From NCBI GenBank assembly GCA_021648845.1, contig JAKJHY010000003.1, forward strand, positions 124,001 through 188,000: a stretch of DNA of 64,000 nt, in the 5' to 3' direction. The notes beneath the pieces are model-generated. The model was not told where the DNA came from, made no database searches, and saw only the letters and a list, made by a program, of their open reading frames with translations. The DNA is from Mycobacterium sp. MBM. GTDB taxonomy: Bacteria > Actinomycetota > Actinomycetes > Mycobacteriales > Mycobacteriaceae. A program made the position numbers and the translations under genes. Below are positions 20,061 to 28,112 of this stretch, piece after piece. How positions within the stretch are numbered: position 1 is the first letter of the stretch; every line of letters starts with the position of its first letter.

Positions 20061-20123
20061 CGCCGAGACGACGGTTCGTGAGGTGGAATCGGCCCGCCGG
20101 CGGTATCAACCGTCGTCTCGGCG
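20061..20123. repeat. 63-bp palindromic element, copy 2
   Basis: Perfect 16-bp inverted arms CGCCGAGACGACGGTT (20061-20076) and its complement (20108-20123) around a 31-base spacer. It lies between the DUF559 gene start and the PPK2 stop, so it could also act as a hairpin terminator for either strand. Confidence 0.75.
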
Positions 20124-20127
20124 CGAT

Positions 20128-21000
20128 TCAGGCGTCCGCGAGCCGCTGTTTTTCCGCCTCGACGTCGAAATCGGCCGGGGGCCACTGCAGATCCAGGCCC
20201 TTGAGCGCCTCGATCAGCAACTCCAGCACCGCCAGGCGGCTGTACCACTTGCGGTTGCACGGCACGATGTACCACGGCGCGTACTCGGTCGAGGTCTTGT
20301 CCAGCATGGCCTGGTAGGCCTCCTGGTACAGCGGCCATTTGAGCCGTTCGTCGATATCGGCGGGGTTGTACTTCCAGTACTTGTCCGGCCGGTCCAGCCG
20401 CTCGGCGAGGCGCTTCTTCTGCTCCTCGAGCGAGACGAACATCGCCACCTTGACGATCGTGGTTCCGGTGTCGACGAGTTCGCGCTCGAAGGCGTTGATC
20501 TCGTCGTAGCGCACCCCCCAGACATCCGGCGGCACCAGGTTGTGCACCCGCACGATCAGCACGTCCTCGTAATGGGATCGGTCGAAGACACCGATATGCC
20601 CGGCCGCCGGTAGCGCCTTGTTGATCCGCCACAGGTAGTGGTGGGCCAGCTCCTCGGGCGTCGGCTTGCCGAAGCTACGGTACTGGATGCCCTGCGGATT
20701 GCCTGCTCCGACAACATGTTTGACGATGCCGCCCTTGCCGGCGGTGTCCATACCCTGCAACACCAGCAGCACCGAACGGTGGTCGCCGCTGCGGCTGTTG
20801 GCGTAGAGCATCTCCTGCAGGCCGGCGAAGCGCTCATTGCGTTCGGCCTGTAGCGCCGGGGCGTCCTGTTTGGAACCGGTGAACCCGGGGGTGGCCTCGG
20901 GATCGATCTCGGAGACCTTGTCCCCGGGCTCGAACCGCAGATGGGTATGGGGTTCGTGGCTCCACAACGTGGACAGTTCCGAGTTGCTGTCTGCGCTCAC
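20128..21000 (-). CDS. ppk2: Polyphosphate kinase 2 family protein
   Basis: A 290-aa P-loop kinase of the PPK2 family, which transfers phosphate between polyphosphate and nucleotides. Walker A GMDTAGKGG is at residues 83-91 and Walker B FDRSHYEDV at 139-147, followed by the lid with EEQKKRLAERL. One domain only, so a short PPK2; the preference for AMP, ADP or GDP cannot be fixed from sequence. GTG 21000 is six bases from the stop of the TetR gene, suggesting cotranscription. It is not the Rv0470A/0471c gene found here in M. tuberculosis. Confidence 0.9.
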   Translation of the reverse strand: MSADSNSELSTLWSHEPHTHLRFEPGDKVSEIDPEATPGFTGSKQDAPALQAERNERFAGLQEMLYANSRSGDHRSVLLVLQGMDTAGKGGIVKHVVGAGNPQGIQYRSFGKPTPEELAHHYLWRINKALPAAGHIGVFDRSHYEDVLIVRVHNLVPPDVWGVRYDEINAFERELVDTGTTIVKVAMFVSLEEQKKRLAERLDRPDKYWKYNPADIDERLKWPLYQEAYQAMLDKTSTEYAPWYIVPCNRKWYSRLAVLELLIEALKGLDLQWPPADFDVEAEKQRLADA

Positions 21001-21006
21001 AGCTGG

Positions 21007-21708
21007 TTAGTCAAGCAGGTGTGCGGGCAGAACGGGTGAGGGATGGGGCTGCGAGTTGAACTTCTCCAGCGAGCCGCCCACCTCGACGATGCCGCACAGT
21101 GAGCTCCAGGACAGCATCGTCAGGTAGTCGATGAGGTCCTCGGTGCTCATCCGCGGATTGGACATCCACGAGTGGGTGGCCAGCTGCACACCGCCGACGA
21201 TCATGAAGGCCCATGGCTCAACCCCGGAGGTGTCCATCCCGGCGGCCTGCATCCGGCGACGCAACATGACCGCGAGCATCCGGGCGATGATCTGCTCGGA
21301 GTCGTTGATGGCCTTGGTGCGGCTGGAGCTGCTGTTGCTCATCACGAACCGGTAGGGCTCCGGCTCGGAGGCCACGGTGTCGACGTAGACCCTGATGATC
21401 TCTCGGACCAGTGTGTACCCGTCCAGGTTCGACGACAGCGCCGAGGCCATGTTGGGAATCAGGGTGACTTGGGCGAACCGCATCATGACGGCGGTGGTGA
21501 GATCGTTCTTGTCGACGAAGTAGCGGTAGAGCACGGTTTTGGACACGCCGATCTCGGCGGCGATCTCATCCATGCTCACATTGGCGCCGCGGTGCCGGAT
21601 AGCCTCCAGCGTGCCGTCCACCAGCTCATTTCGTCGCTCGACTTTGTGCTGGTGCCAGCGTCGTTTGCGGCCGTCGGTCTTCACCGCTGCCGCGCTCTGC
21701 TGTGCCAC
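21007..21708 (-). CDS. TetR family regulator (Rv0472c-like)
   Basis: A 233-aa repressor-type protein. The N-terminal helix-turn-helix spans about residues 34-66 (VSMDEIAAEIGVSKTVLYRYF) after a basic stretch; the C-terminal helical domain would bind a ligand. GTG 21708 gives a length equal to Rv0472c; the frame stays open far upstream but only as shadow of the DUF445 gene. It is divergent from the DUF445 gene with 78 bases between, the normal place for a shared operator. Confidence 0.88.
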   Translation of the reverse strand: MAQQSAAAVKTDGRKRRWHQHKVERRNELVDGTLEAIRHRGANVSMDEIAAEIGVSKTVLYRYFVDKNDLTTAVMMRFAQVTLIPNMASALSSNLDGYTLVREIIRVYVDTVASEPEPYRFVMSNSSSSRTKAINDSEQIIARMLAVMLRRRMQAAGMDTSGVEPWAFMIVGGVQLATHSWMSNPRMSTEDLIDYLTMLSWSSLCGIVEVGGSLEKFNSQPHPSPVLPAHLLD

Positions 21709-21786
21709 AGTCGTGATAATCCATTCACTAGGTCGTCTCGATACTACGGTGGACGGGCAGTCTTCGCGGTAGCGGATGATGGGGGA

Positions 21787-23091
21787 GTGGTACACACGAG
21801 TTTCGCGGAGTCGCTGGCCGGTGCCGACTCGGAGGCCGATCGGGAACGGCTGCGCGGGTTGCGGCGGATGAAGGTCGTTGCCCTGAGCTTCCTGGTCGGC
21901 GCGACGGTGATTTTCCTGGCCTGCACCTGGCTGCAATCCCGTGGTGCCGCGCACGGAGGTGCGGCGCCATGGATCGGTTATGTGCGGGCCGCCGCCGAAG
22001 CGGGCATGATCGGGGCGCTGGCCGACTGGTTTGCGGTGACAGCACTGTTCAAGCATCCGCTCGGCATCCCGATTCCGCATACCGCGATCATCAAGCGCAA
22101 GAAGGATCAGCTCGGCGAGGGGCTCGGCACCTTCGTGCGGGAGAACTTCATGTCGCCCGAGGTGGTCGCGACGAAGCTGCACGACGCCGAGGTGGCAGGG
22201 CGCACGGGTAAGTGGCTCGCCGACCGGCGCAATGCCGAGCGGGTGGCCGCCGAGGTGTCCACGGTGCTGCGTGTACTGGTGGAAATGCTGCGTGACGAGG
22301 ATGTCCAGCAGGTGCTGGACCGGATGATCGTCAAACGGATCGCCGAGCCGCAGTGGGGTCCGCCGATCGGGCGGGTGCTGTCCAGCCTGCTCGAAGAGGG
22401 CCGCCAGGAAGCGCTGCTGCAGCTGCTGGCCGACCGAGCCTTCCAGTGGTCGCTGAATTCGGGGGAGGTGATCGAGCGGGTGATCGAGCGCGATTCCCCG
22501 ACCTGGTCGCCGCGCTGGGTCGATCATCTGGTCGGCGACCGGATCCACCGGGAGCTGATGGATTTCACCGATAAGGTGCGCCGCGACCCGAACCACGAGC
22601 TGCGCCGCTCGGCTACCAAGTTCCTCTTCGAGTTCGCCGCCGATCTGCAGAGCGATGACGCCACCATCCAGCGTGCCGAGAACGTCAAGGAACAGATCAT
22701 GGCGCGCGATGAGGTTGCGCGGGCAGCCGAGACGGCCTGGGCCGCGGCCAAGCGGATCGTGCTCGAATCGGTCGACGATCCGTCCTCGACGTTGCGGACC
22801 CGGGTGAGCGACACCGTGGTGCGCATCGGTGAGTCGCTCTGCGATGACCCCGAGTTGCGGGACAAGGTCGACAACTGGATTGTGCGGGCCGCCCGCCACC
22901 TCGTTGCCCAGTATGGGACGGAGATCACAGCGATCATCACCGAGACGATCGAGCGCTGGGATGCCGATGAGGCAAGCCGCCGGATCGAGCTCCACGTGGG
23001 CCGTGACCTGCAGTTCATCCGGATCAACGGCACGGTGGTGGGGTCCTTGGCGGGGCTGACGATCTACACGGTGGCGCAGCTGCTGTTCTGA
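21787..23091 (+). CDS. DUF445 family membrane-anchored protein (Rv0473-like)
   Basis: A 434-aa protein of the DUF445/YjiN family. One N-terminal transmembrane helix (about residues 28-50) is followed by the conserved block AEAGMIGALADWFAVTALFKHPLGIPIPHTAII, a long helical body, and a hydrophobic C-terminal segment (NGTVVGSLAGLTIYTVAQLLF region) that probably re-enters the membrane. Function is not established. GTG 21787 is the first plausible start after the divergent promoter region and has a G-rich stretch just before it; the true start may differ by a few codons. Confidence 0.82.
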   Translation: MVHTSFAESLAGADSEADRERLRGLRRMKVVALSFLVGATVIFLACTWLQSRGAAHGGAAPWIGYVRAAAEAGMIGALADWFAVTALFKHPLGIPIPHTAIIKRKKDQLGEGLGTFVRENFMSPEVVATKLHDAEVAGRTGKWLADRRNAERVAAEVSTVLRVLVEMLRDEDVQQVLDRMIVKRIAEPQWGPPIGRVLSSLLEEGRQEALLQLLADRAFQWSLNSGEVIERVIERDSPTWSPRWVDHLVGDRIHRELMDFTDKVRRDPNHELRRSATKFLFEFAADLQSDDATIQRAENVKEQIMARDEVARAAETAWAAAKRIVLESVDDPSSTLRTRVSDTVVRIGESLCDDPELRDKVDNWIVRAARHLVAQYGTEITAIITETIERWDADEASRRIELHVGRDLQFIRINGTVVGSLAGLTIYTVAQLLF

Positions 23092-23135
23092 GTGCTAGCT
23101 GAGTGCTTGCAATTGTTAGCACTCGTGCCTACCGT
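23090..23135 (+). promoter_or_regulatory. Promoter with GAGTGCT repeats upstream of the XRE regulator gene
   Basis: A -35 TTGCAA (23107-23112), 17-base spacer and -10 TACCGT (23130-23135). GAGTGCT occurs at 23090-23096 and again 11 bases on (23101-23107), and its complement AGCACTC at 23118-23124 inside the spacer. The repeats overlap the promoter like an operator; the XRE protein encoded next is the obvious candidate ligand. Confidence 0.6.
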
Positions 23136-23175
23136 GGTTTCTGTCAGCCAGTAACCGACGGATCGAGGGCTCAAC

Positions 23176-23652
23176 ATGACGCAGGACGAAAATCTTGCCG
23201 GCGTCGTGGCCAACGACAAACTGACCGCTGTGGTGAGCAATGCCGCGCAGGACATCGGCAGCTTCATCAGGACCCAGCGCGAGGCGGCGCAGGTATCGGT
23301 GCGCCAACTTGCCGAAAAGGCCGGGGTGAGCAATCCCTACCTCAGCCAGATCGAGCGTGGGCTGCGTAAACCGTCGGCTGATGTGCTCAACCAGATCGCC
23401 AAGGCGCTGCGTGTCTCCGCCGAGGTGCTCTACATCCAGGCTGGGATGCTCGAACCCAGTGAGGGGAGCAAGGTGCGCGATGCGATCGTCACCGATACCG
23501 CGATCACCGAACGTCAGAAGCAGGTCCTGCTCGACATCTATAACACCTTCTGTCTGCAGAACGAAGCCGAGGACGAAATCGCTTCCACAGCAGGCGAATC
23601 CGAATCTGAAGCGGAACCAGAACAACCCGCTGCACAACCGATGACCATCTGA
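23176..23652 (+). CDS. XRE family transcriptional regulator (Rv0474-like)
   Basis: A 158-aa DNA-binding protein. The helix-turn-helix domain fills residues 26-85, with [23 protein letters not shown] as the recognition region, followed by a short helical and acidic tail (residues 130-155). ATG 23176. It sits directly upstream of hbhA with 11 bases between, so the two probably form an operon. Operator-like repeats overlap its promoter, consistent with self-repression. Orthologues occupy the same place in M. tuberculosis. Confidence 0.9.
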   Translation: MTQDENLAGVVANDKLTAVVSNAAQDIGSFIRTQREAAQVSVRQLAEKAGVSNPYLSQIERGLRKPSADVLNQIAKALRVSAEVLYIQAGMLEPSEGSKVRDAIVTDTAITERQKQVLLDIYNTFCLQNEAEDEIASTAGESESEAEPEQPAAQPMTI

Positions 23653-23663
23653 GAGGAATCACC

Positions 23664-24281
23664 ATGAGCGAGAAAACCCAGGCCAGCGTCGAAGACCTCA
23701 AGGCTCCGCTGCTGGCGGCCGTCGGCGCTGCCGATCTGGCCCTGGCCAAGGTCAACGAGATCGTCGAGACCCTGCGCGACCGGGCCGGCGACGCCCGCAC
23801 CGACGGCAAGACCCGCGTCGAGGAGGGCCGGGCCCGGCTGACCAAGCTGCAGGAAGACCTGCCCACCCAGTTCGACGAGCTGCGCGACAAGCTGACCCCC
23901 GAGGAGCTGCGCAAGGTCGCCGAGAAGTACGCCGACGAAGCGCAGAGCCAGTACAACAAGCTGGTCGAGCGCGGCGAGGCCGCCCTGGAGCGGCTGCGCA
24001 ACCAGCCGGCCCTGGAAGAGGCCGCCTCGCGCGTCGAAGAGGTCACCGACCAGGCCGTCGAGCTGACCCAGGACGCGCTGGGGACCGTCGCCAGCCAGAC
24101 CCGCGCGGTCGGCGAACGCGCCGCCAAGCTGGTCGGCGTGGAACTGCCGAAGAAGGTCGAGAAGGCTGCCCCGGCCACCCCGGCCAAGAAGGCGCCGGCC
24201 AAGAAGGCCGCCACCCCCGCCGCCAAGAAGGCCGCCCCGGCCAAGAAGGCGGCCCCGGCCAAGAAGGTCACCCAGAAGTAG
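23664..24281 (+). CDS. hbhA: Heparin-binding haemagglutinin
   Basis: A 205-aa surface-associated adhesin. A short N-terminal hydrophobic helix ([13 protein letters not shown]) leads into a long coiled-coil (about residues 30-150), and the C-terminal tail from about residue 163 is built of Lys-Ala-Pro repeats that bind heparan sulfate and are methylated in pathogens. ATG 23664 follows GAGAGGAA. The tail DNA is an internally repetitive run of AAGAAGGCC-like units. In environmental species the protein is linked to aggregation and intracellular lipid inclusions. Confidence 0.93.
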   Translation: MSEKTQASVEDLKAPLLAAVGAADLALAKVNEIVETLRDRAGDARTDGKTRVEEGRARLTKLQEDLPTQFDELRDKLTPEELRKVAEKYADEAQSQYNKLVERGEAALERLRNQPALEEAASRVEEVTDQAVELTQDALGTVASQTRAVGERAAKLVGVELPKKVEKAAPATPAKKAPAKKAATPAAKKAAPAKKAAPAKKVTQK

Positions 24282-24319
24282 GTTCGCCAACTTGGATGGC
24301 ACCCGCATAGGCTGCAGGC

Positions 24320-24604
24320 GTGATGCTTGCAAACCTGGCGGGTGCCATTCTGCTTGTACTGGTCGGGATCGTGGTTCTGGCCGGGGTGTACTCCTTCGTG
24401 CACGCCGCGATGCAACGCCCCGACGCGTACACCGCCGCCGGAAAGCTCACCAAACCGGTCTGGCTGTTGATCCTGGGTGGCGGTGTGCTGCTGGCGCTGC
24501 TGCTGCGCGACGCGTTCGGTGCCGCGATCTGTGCCTGCGCCACCGGCGTCTACCTGGTTGACGTGCGACCCAAGATCCTGGAAATCCAGGGAAAGTCGCG
24601 CTGA
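24320..24604 (+). CDS. DUF2516 membrane protein (Rv0476-like)
   Basis: A 94-aa protein of the DUF2516 family with two hydrophobic helices (about residues 3-30 and 45-83). GTG 24320 and ATG 24323 are adjacent candidate starts. It lies downstream of hbhA, as in M. tuberculosis. Function unknown. Confidence 0.8.
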   Translation: MMLANLAGAILLVLVGIVVLAGVYSFVHAAMQRPDAYTAAGKLTKPVWLLILGGGVLLALLLRDAFGAAICACATGVYLVDVRPKILEIQGKSR

Positions 24605-24608
24605 CCCG

Positions 24609-25010
24609 ATGCGCGTCGTCTGTGCCGCGTTGTGCGCGGCGGGTGTTGCGCTGCTGAGCGCACCGGTGGCCGCCGCCGAGCCCGCCGGAACCTACATCGA
24701 CCACACCTCCTGGGTGCAGTGGGGCGACCTGAAGAGCCTGCGCGTGTATCCGACGCCGGCCGGTCGCGCGCAGGCTGCCATCCCGGGCACCCAGCAGCAG
24801 CAGGACCAGGCCTGGGCCGAGGTGCTGGCCATCTCGCCGGAAGCCGATATCGCGGGCATGCAGGCACAGTTCAACTGCCACTGGCAGTTCGCCGAGTTCG
24901 TCGAGCCCGGGAAGACCAGCTGGAATCTGGAGCCGTGGCGGCCCGTGGTGACCGACGCCGAACTGGTGGCCGCCGGATGCAACCCCGGCGGCACCGAAGA
25001 GCCGTTCTAG
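24609..25010 (+). CDS. Secreted DUF2599 protein (Rv0477-like)
   Basis: A 133-aa protein with a Sec signal peptide ending near AAA-EP (about residue 23) and a mature DUF2599 domain containing two cysteines (FNCHWQFAE and AAGCNPGG) that could pair. ATG 24609 lies four bases after the preceding stop, so cotranscribed. In M. tuberculosis deoC follows; here the next gene is convergent and deoC is absent. Role unknown. Confidence 0.82.
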   Translation: MRVVCAALCAAGVALLSAPVAAAEPAGTYIDHTSWVQWGDLKSLRVYPTPAGRAQAAIPGTQQQQDQAWAEVLAISPEADIAGMQAQFNCHWQFAEFVEPGKTSWNLEPWRPVVTDAELVAAGCNPGGTEEPF

Positions 25011-25877
25011 CTACAGACCCGCGAAGCAGGGGTCGGAGTTGCGCCCGGTGCTGGGCGGCATCGTCGCATTGCGGGTGAAGAACTTGGCGATGACGCCGGA
25101 ATCGGTCACCTCGACGCTGTCGGCCTGGATGCCGAGCGGGTAGTTCTCGGTCATCTGCTTCAGGAACGCATCCAGCGCGGGCTGCACGGTCTCGCGCGGC
25201 AACACGAAGCCCAGGCCCGTCAACGCCTCCACCGTCAGCGTCAGCTCGTTGTTCCGGACCTCCGGCTTGGTGACGATGCTGCCGAGCATGCCCTGCAGTT
25301 CGATGGTGCCGTCGCTGGGGTTGGTCGTGACATCGTTGACGAAGCTGCCGATCAGCGGAATCGCGTTCTGGATCGTGCGTTTGATGCCGTCCGCCGACCA
25401 GGTGATCTTGGCGTCCAGCGCGCCGACGGTGCCCGGAGCGGCCGGATTGTTGGTGACCCGGACGTCGTTGATGATGATCTCGGCCTTCATGCCCTCGGCC
25501 TCGCGGATACGCTCGCCGCCGGTGGTCACCGTGATGTTGTTGTAGTTGTCGCTCAGATACTGCAGCACGACCGGGCGCGGACCGAAGGACACGTCGACGC
25601 TGTCCTGCACCACGCAGGACGTGACCCGGGTGACCGTGGAGTCGGCGATCCGCCGGGCCACCAGTTCGGTGCCGACGATGCCGGAGACCACCAGTGCCAG
25701 CACGATGACCACCACCAGGACGATGGACAGCGGGTCACGGAAGAAGCGCTTGAGCTTGCTCTGCGGCTCGGACTCCGGCGGCGGCCCTGCAGCGGCGGGC
25801 TCGTGCTGCGCGGGTGGCTGCGGCGTGGACGGGGGCGGCGGCGCCTCGTCGGAGGGGCGGGCCCAGGGATCGGTCAC
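25011..25877 (-). CDS. LmeA-type DUF2993 membrane protein (Rv0479c-like)
   Basis: A 288-aa protein with a proline-rich cytoplasmic N-terminus (residues 1-45), one transmembrane helix (about 50-72) and an extracytoplasmic DUF2993 domain of the LmeA family, which in mycobacteria binds phospholipid and affects lipomannan elongation. This paralogue is not LmeA itself. It starts at GTG 25877, overlapping the upstream amidohydrolase stop by four bases, so translationally coupled. Confidence 0.85.
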   Translation of the reverse strand: MTDPWARPSDEAPPPPSTPQPPAQHEPAAAGPPPESEPQSKLKRFFRDPLSIVLVVVIVLALVVSGIVGTELVARRIADSTVTRVTSCVVQDSVDVSFGPRPVVLQYLSDNYNNITVTTGGERIREAEGMKAEIIINDVRVTNNPAAPGTVGALDAKITWSADGIKRTIQNAIPLIGSFVNDVTTNPSDGTIELQGMLGSIVTKPEVRNNELTLTVEALTGLGFVLPRETVQPALDAFLKQMTENYPLGIQADSVEVTDSGVIAKFFTRNATMPPSTGRNSDPCFAGL

Positions 25878-26680
25878 GCAGTCGATTGTGCCCTAGCGAA
25901 GTCGGTGCGGTTACGCAGCACCGCGATCGTCTCGCGCGCCCGGGCCGCGGCATCGAGGTCGATATCGGTGATGAGCAGCTGCGTGTCGGTCCCCGCGGCC
26001 GCGATGACCTCGCCGGTCGCCGATGCGACGAGGCTGCCGCCCACCCCGGTCGGGCCGAGCGCGGCGATCTCGTCACCGGGATAGGCCTGATCGACGGCGG
26101 CCAGCACCGTGGTGGTGTCGATGGCGCGGGCCCGGGCCAGCAACGTCCACTGGTCGAGCTTGCCCGGGCCGGTACCCCACGAGGCGTGCACCGTGATGAG
26201 CTGGGCGCCGCGGTCGGCCAACTCGACGTACAGCTCGGGGAAGCGGATGTCGTAGCACAGGGTCAGTCCCACCGGCACGCCGCCGACATCGATGACCGTC
26301 GGCTGGTGACCGGGCGCGACGGTCCGGGACTCGGCGAAACCGAAGGCGTCGTAGAGGTGGATCTTGTCGTAGTACGCGTCGGTACCGGGTCCGGCCGCGA
26401 TCAGCGTGTTGGTGACCCGGCCGTCGCCGGACGGGCAGAACATGCCGGCCACCACGGTGATCCCGGTCTGTTGTGCCACGGCCCGGAGCCCGTCGGCCCA
26501 GCGGCCGTCACGCGGCTGCGCGATCGGCGCCAGCGGCACCCCGAAGCGGCACATGGTGGCCTCGGGGAACAGCACGAGCTGTGCGCCCGCGTCGGCGGCC
26601 GCGCGGCTGTGGCGGTCGACGAGTTCCAGATTGGCCGCCGGGTCGGTGCCGGACTGGATCTGGGCCAGCGCAATCCGCAT
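25874..26680 (-). CDS. Carbon-nitrogen hydrolase (nitrilase superfamily, Rv0480c-like)
   Basis: A 268-aa amidohydrolase of the nitrilase/omega-amidase fold. The catalytic triad is readable: Glu40 (FPEAT), Lys106 (YDKIHLYD) and Cys142 (LCYDIRFPE). The fold resembles Nit1/Nit2 proteins that repair deaminated glutathione or act as omega-amidases. ATG 26680. It is cotranscribed with the DUF2993 gene through an overlap, and lies nine bases from the methyltransferase gene upstream. Confidence 0.9.
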   Translation of the reverse strand: MRIALAQIQSGTDPAANLELVDRHSRAAADAGAQLVLFPEATMCRFGVPLAPIAQPRDGRWADGLRAVAQQTGITVVAGMFCPSGDGRVTNTLIAAGPGTDAYYDKIHLYDAFGFAESRTVAPGHQPTVIDVGGVPVGLTLCYDIRFPELYVELADRGAQLITVHASWGTGPGKLDQWTLLARARAIDTTTVLAAVDQAYPGDEIAALGPTGVGGSLVASATGEVIAAAGTDTQLLITDIDLDAAARARETIAVLRNRTDFARAQSTA

Positions 26681-26689
26681 ATCGCCAGC

Positions 26690-27493
26690 CTAGATCGCGG
26701 GGGCGACGGCCGCCCACGGCACCGTGAGCACCCCGTCGCGTAACCGGCGGCGCGGCGGGTCGACCGGGAAACCCGCACCGTGCAACTGCTCCAGCATCGC
26801 CCGCCAGCGCACCCGCGGGCCGAACACGCCGTGGGCGGCCGCGGTCGCCCAGCACCGGTCCGCGGCCTGCAGCAGGGTGTGGATCGGTTGGCCCTCGACG
26901 TTGTGGTGGATCAGCACCTTGGGCAGCCGCTCGGCCAGCTCCGAGGGCCGTTCGATGGCGAACGGGTCGCAGGCCAGGGTCACGCTCACCGGGCCGTCGG
27001 CGTCCAGCAGCACCCAGCAGCACAGCCGGCCCAGCTCGTCACAGGTCCCGTCGACGAGCAGCCCACCCGGGGCCAGCCGCGCGCACAGCTGCGCCCACGC
27101 GGCGTCGACGTCGGTGACCGGGTACTGCCGCAGCACGTTGAATGCCCGCACCAGCACCGGCGTCAACCCGGCCAGCTCGAAACCGCCGAGCGCGAACTGG
27201 ACACCGCCGGTGGCGGCCGCCTGTGCGGTGCGGACCCGCTCGGGATGGATCTCCAGCCCGATCACCCGCACGTCCGGGCGCACCGCCTGCAGCCGCGCTG
27301 CCAGCTCCAGGGTGGTGATGGGCAGCGCGCCGTAACCCAGATCCACCACCAGCGGATCGGCGGCGGCCTGAAGCGCGGCGCGCACCCGCGGGGAGTGCAC
27401 CAACCAGCGGTCACTGCGCCGGAGCCGGTTGTACCCGGTGGTGCCGCGCGTCGGCTGGCCCAGCGGTTTCTTCAGGCCCGTTCGGTGATCCAT
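26690..27493 (-). CDS. Class I SAM-dependent methyltransferase
   Basis: A 267-aa protein with a Rossmann methyltransferase core: motif I VVDLGYGALP near residues 49-58, the acidic motif II residue in GLEIHPE, and LAPGGLLVDGTCDE as a motif-IV-like strand. The substrate is not recognisable. ATG 27493 overlaps the DUF2505 stop by 22 bases, so coupled. Environmental mycobacteria carry this gene between Rv0480c- and Rv0481c-like genes. Confidence 0.75.
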   Translation of the reverse strand: MDHRTGLKKPLGQPTRGTTGYNRLRRSDRWLVHSPRVRAALQAAADPLVVDLGYGALPITTLELAARLQAVRPDVRVIGLEIHPERVRTAQAAATGGVQFALGGFELAGLTPVLVRAFNVLRQYPVTDVDAAWAQLCARLAPGGLLVDGTCDELGRLCCWVLLDADGPVSVTLACDPFAIERPSELAERLPKVLIHHNVEGQPIHTLLQAADRCWATAAAHGVFGPRVRWRAMLEQLHGAGFPVDPPRRRLRDGVLTVPWAAVAPAI

Positions 27494-27975
27494 GTCGAGG
27501 TGAACTGTTCTTCCAGCCGGACCATCTCCGCAAGTTGGCCGCCGATGAAGCCCTCCACCTTGCCGCCGACCAGGGGGATCCGGACCTCGACGATGGCGTG
27601 CACGTCCACCCGGGCGCCGGTGTCGATGGTGCTCATCCGGGCGGTACCGGTCACCCGGACCGGGGCGCCCGGCACGACACCCTTGATCGTGCCGCGGGCG
27701 CTCCCGTCGCGGACCGGGCTCCAGATCTCCTCGCGGATCAGGGTGAGATCCCCGGCGTGCAGTTGGCTGACGAACCCGGGCAGCCGGTTGAACCGGACGG
27801 TCTGGGTGGTCGCGATGGTGAGACCGTCGGCGTTGTGGGTCAGGGCGTCCAGCGAGGCGTCATCGCAGCCGGACTTCGCCAGCCGCTCCAGCCAGTACGC
27901 CTCGTCGGCGAACGCGCCGTGCACCTCGGCCACGCTGCAGGCGTACTCGGCCGCCATGTCATAGGAACGCGGCAT
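27472..27975 (-). CDS. DUF2505 protein (Rv0481c-like)
   Basis: A 167-aa START/SRPBCC-like protein of the DUF2505 family. ATG 27975 starts the family N-terminus PRSYDMAAEY; GTG 27984 upstream is unlikely because it overlaps the -10 box. A -10 TAGCGT on this strand ends seven bases before the ATG, so probably leaderless. First gene of a four-gene minus-strand operon. In M. tuberculosis it is divergent from murB, and the remains of that arrangement are still visible here. Confidence 0.8.
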   Translation of the reverse strand: MPRSYDMAAEYACSVAEVHGAFADEAYWLERLAKSGCDDASLDALTHNADGLTIATTQTVRFNRLPGFVSQLHAGDLTLIREEIWSPVRDGSARGTIKGVVPGAPVRVTGTARMSTIDTGARVDVHAIVEVRIPLVGGKVEGFIGGQLAEMVRLEEQFTSTWITERA

Positions 27976-27982
27976 GCCCGTC

Positions 27983-28000
27983 ACGCTACCGTTGGCGTCC
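27983..28000. promoter_or_regulatory. Divergent leaderless promoters of the DUF2505 gene and the former murB
   Basis: On the minus strand -10 TAGCGT (27983-27988) lies seven bases before ATG 27975. On the plus strand -10 TACCGT (27987-27992) lies eight bases before GTG 28001. The plus promoter now drives only the murB stump and reads toward the 3' end of namH, so it could make antisense RNA. Confidence 0.45.
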
Positions 28001-28042
28001 GTGACCGGAACGAATTTCGCGGGCGCGGCGGTCGCTGGTTCG
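28001..28042 (+). pseudogene. murB: 5' remnant of the native murB
   Basis: GTG 28001 starts a frame whose first 14 codons (VTGTNFAGAAVAGS) have the look of mycobacterial MurB N-termini, which carry an FAGA-x-[IV]A stretch followed by PLAPLTTLRVGP. After residue 14 the resemblance ends abruptly and the frame runs into unrelated sequence. It is exactly where murB begins in the conserved gene order, divergent from the DUF2505 gene and with its promoter intact. The rest of the gene is missing from this locus. The match is from memory and short. Confidence 0.5.
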
Positions 28043-28112
28043 GGCGATGGTCGCTATCTGGGTAGGCAACATTCCAGCGCATCTGCGCGGCACAGCATCA
28101 AGTTGAACATTG

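Noticed and set aside
21007..22995. Long minus-strand frame suggesting a 662-aa TetR protein
   Set aside because: The upstream 430 codons are antisense to the DUF445 gene; the TetR protein starts at 21708.
23090..23124. CIRCE (HrcA) heat-shock element before the XRE gene
   Set aside because: The words GAGTGCT and TTAGCACTC are present, but the order is reversed relative to TTAGCACTC-N9-GAGTGCTAA and no chaperone gene is near.
24140..24278. CRISPR-like repeats at the 3' end of hbhA
   Set aside because: The repeated AAGAAGGCC units encode the Lys-Ala-rich tail of the adhesin; no spacers.
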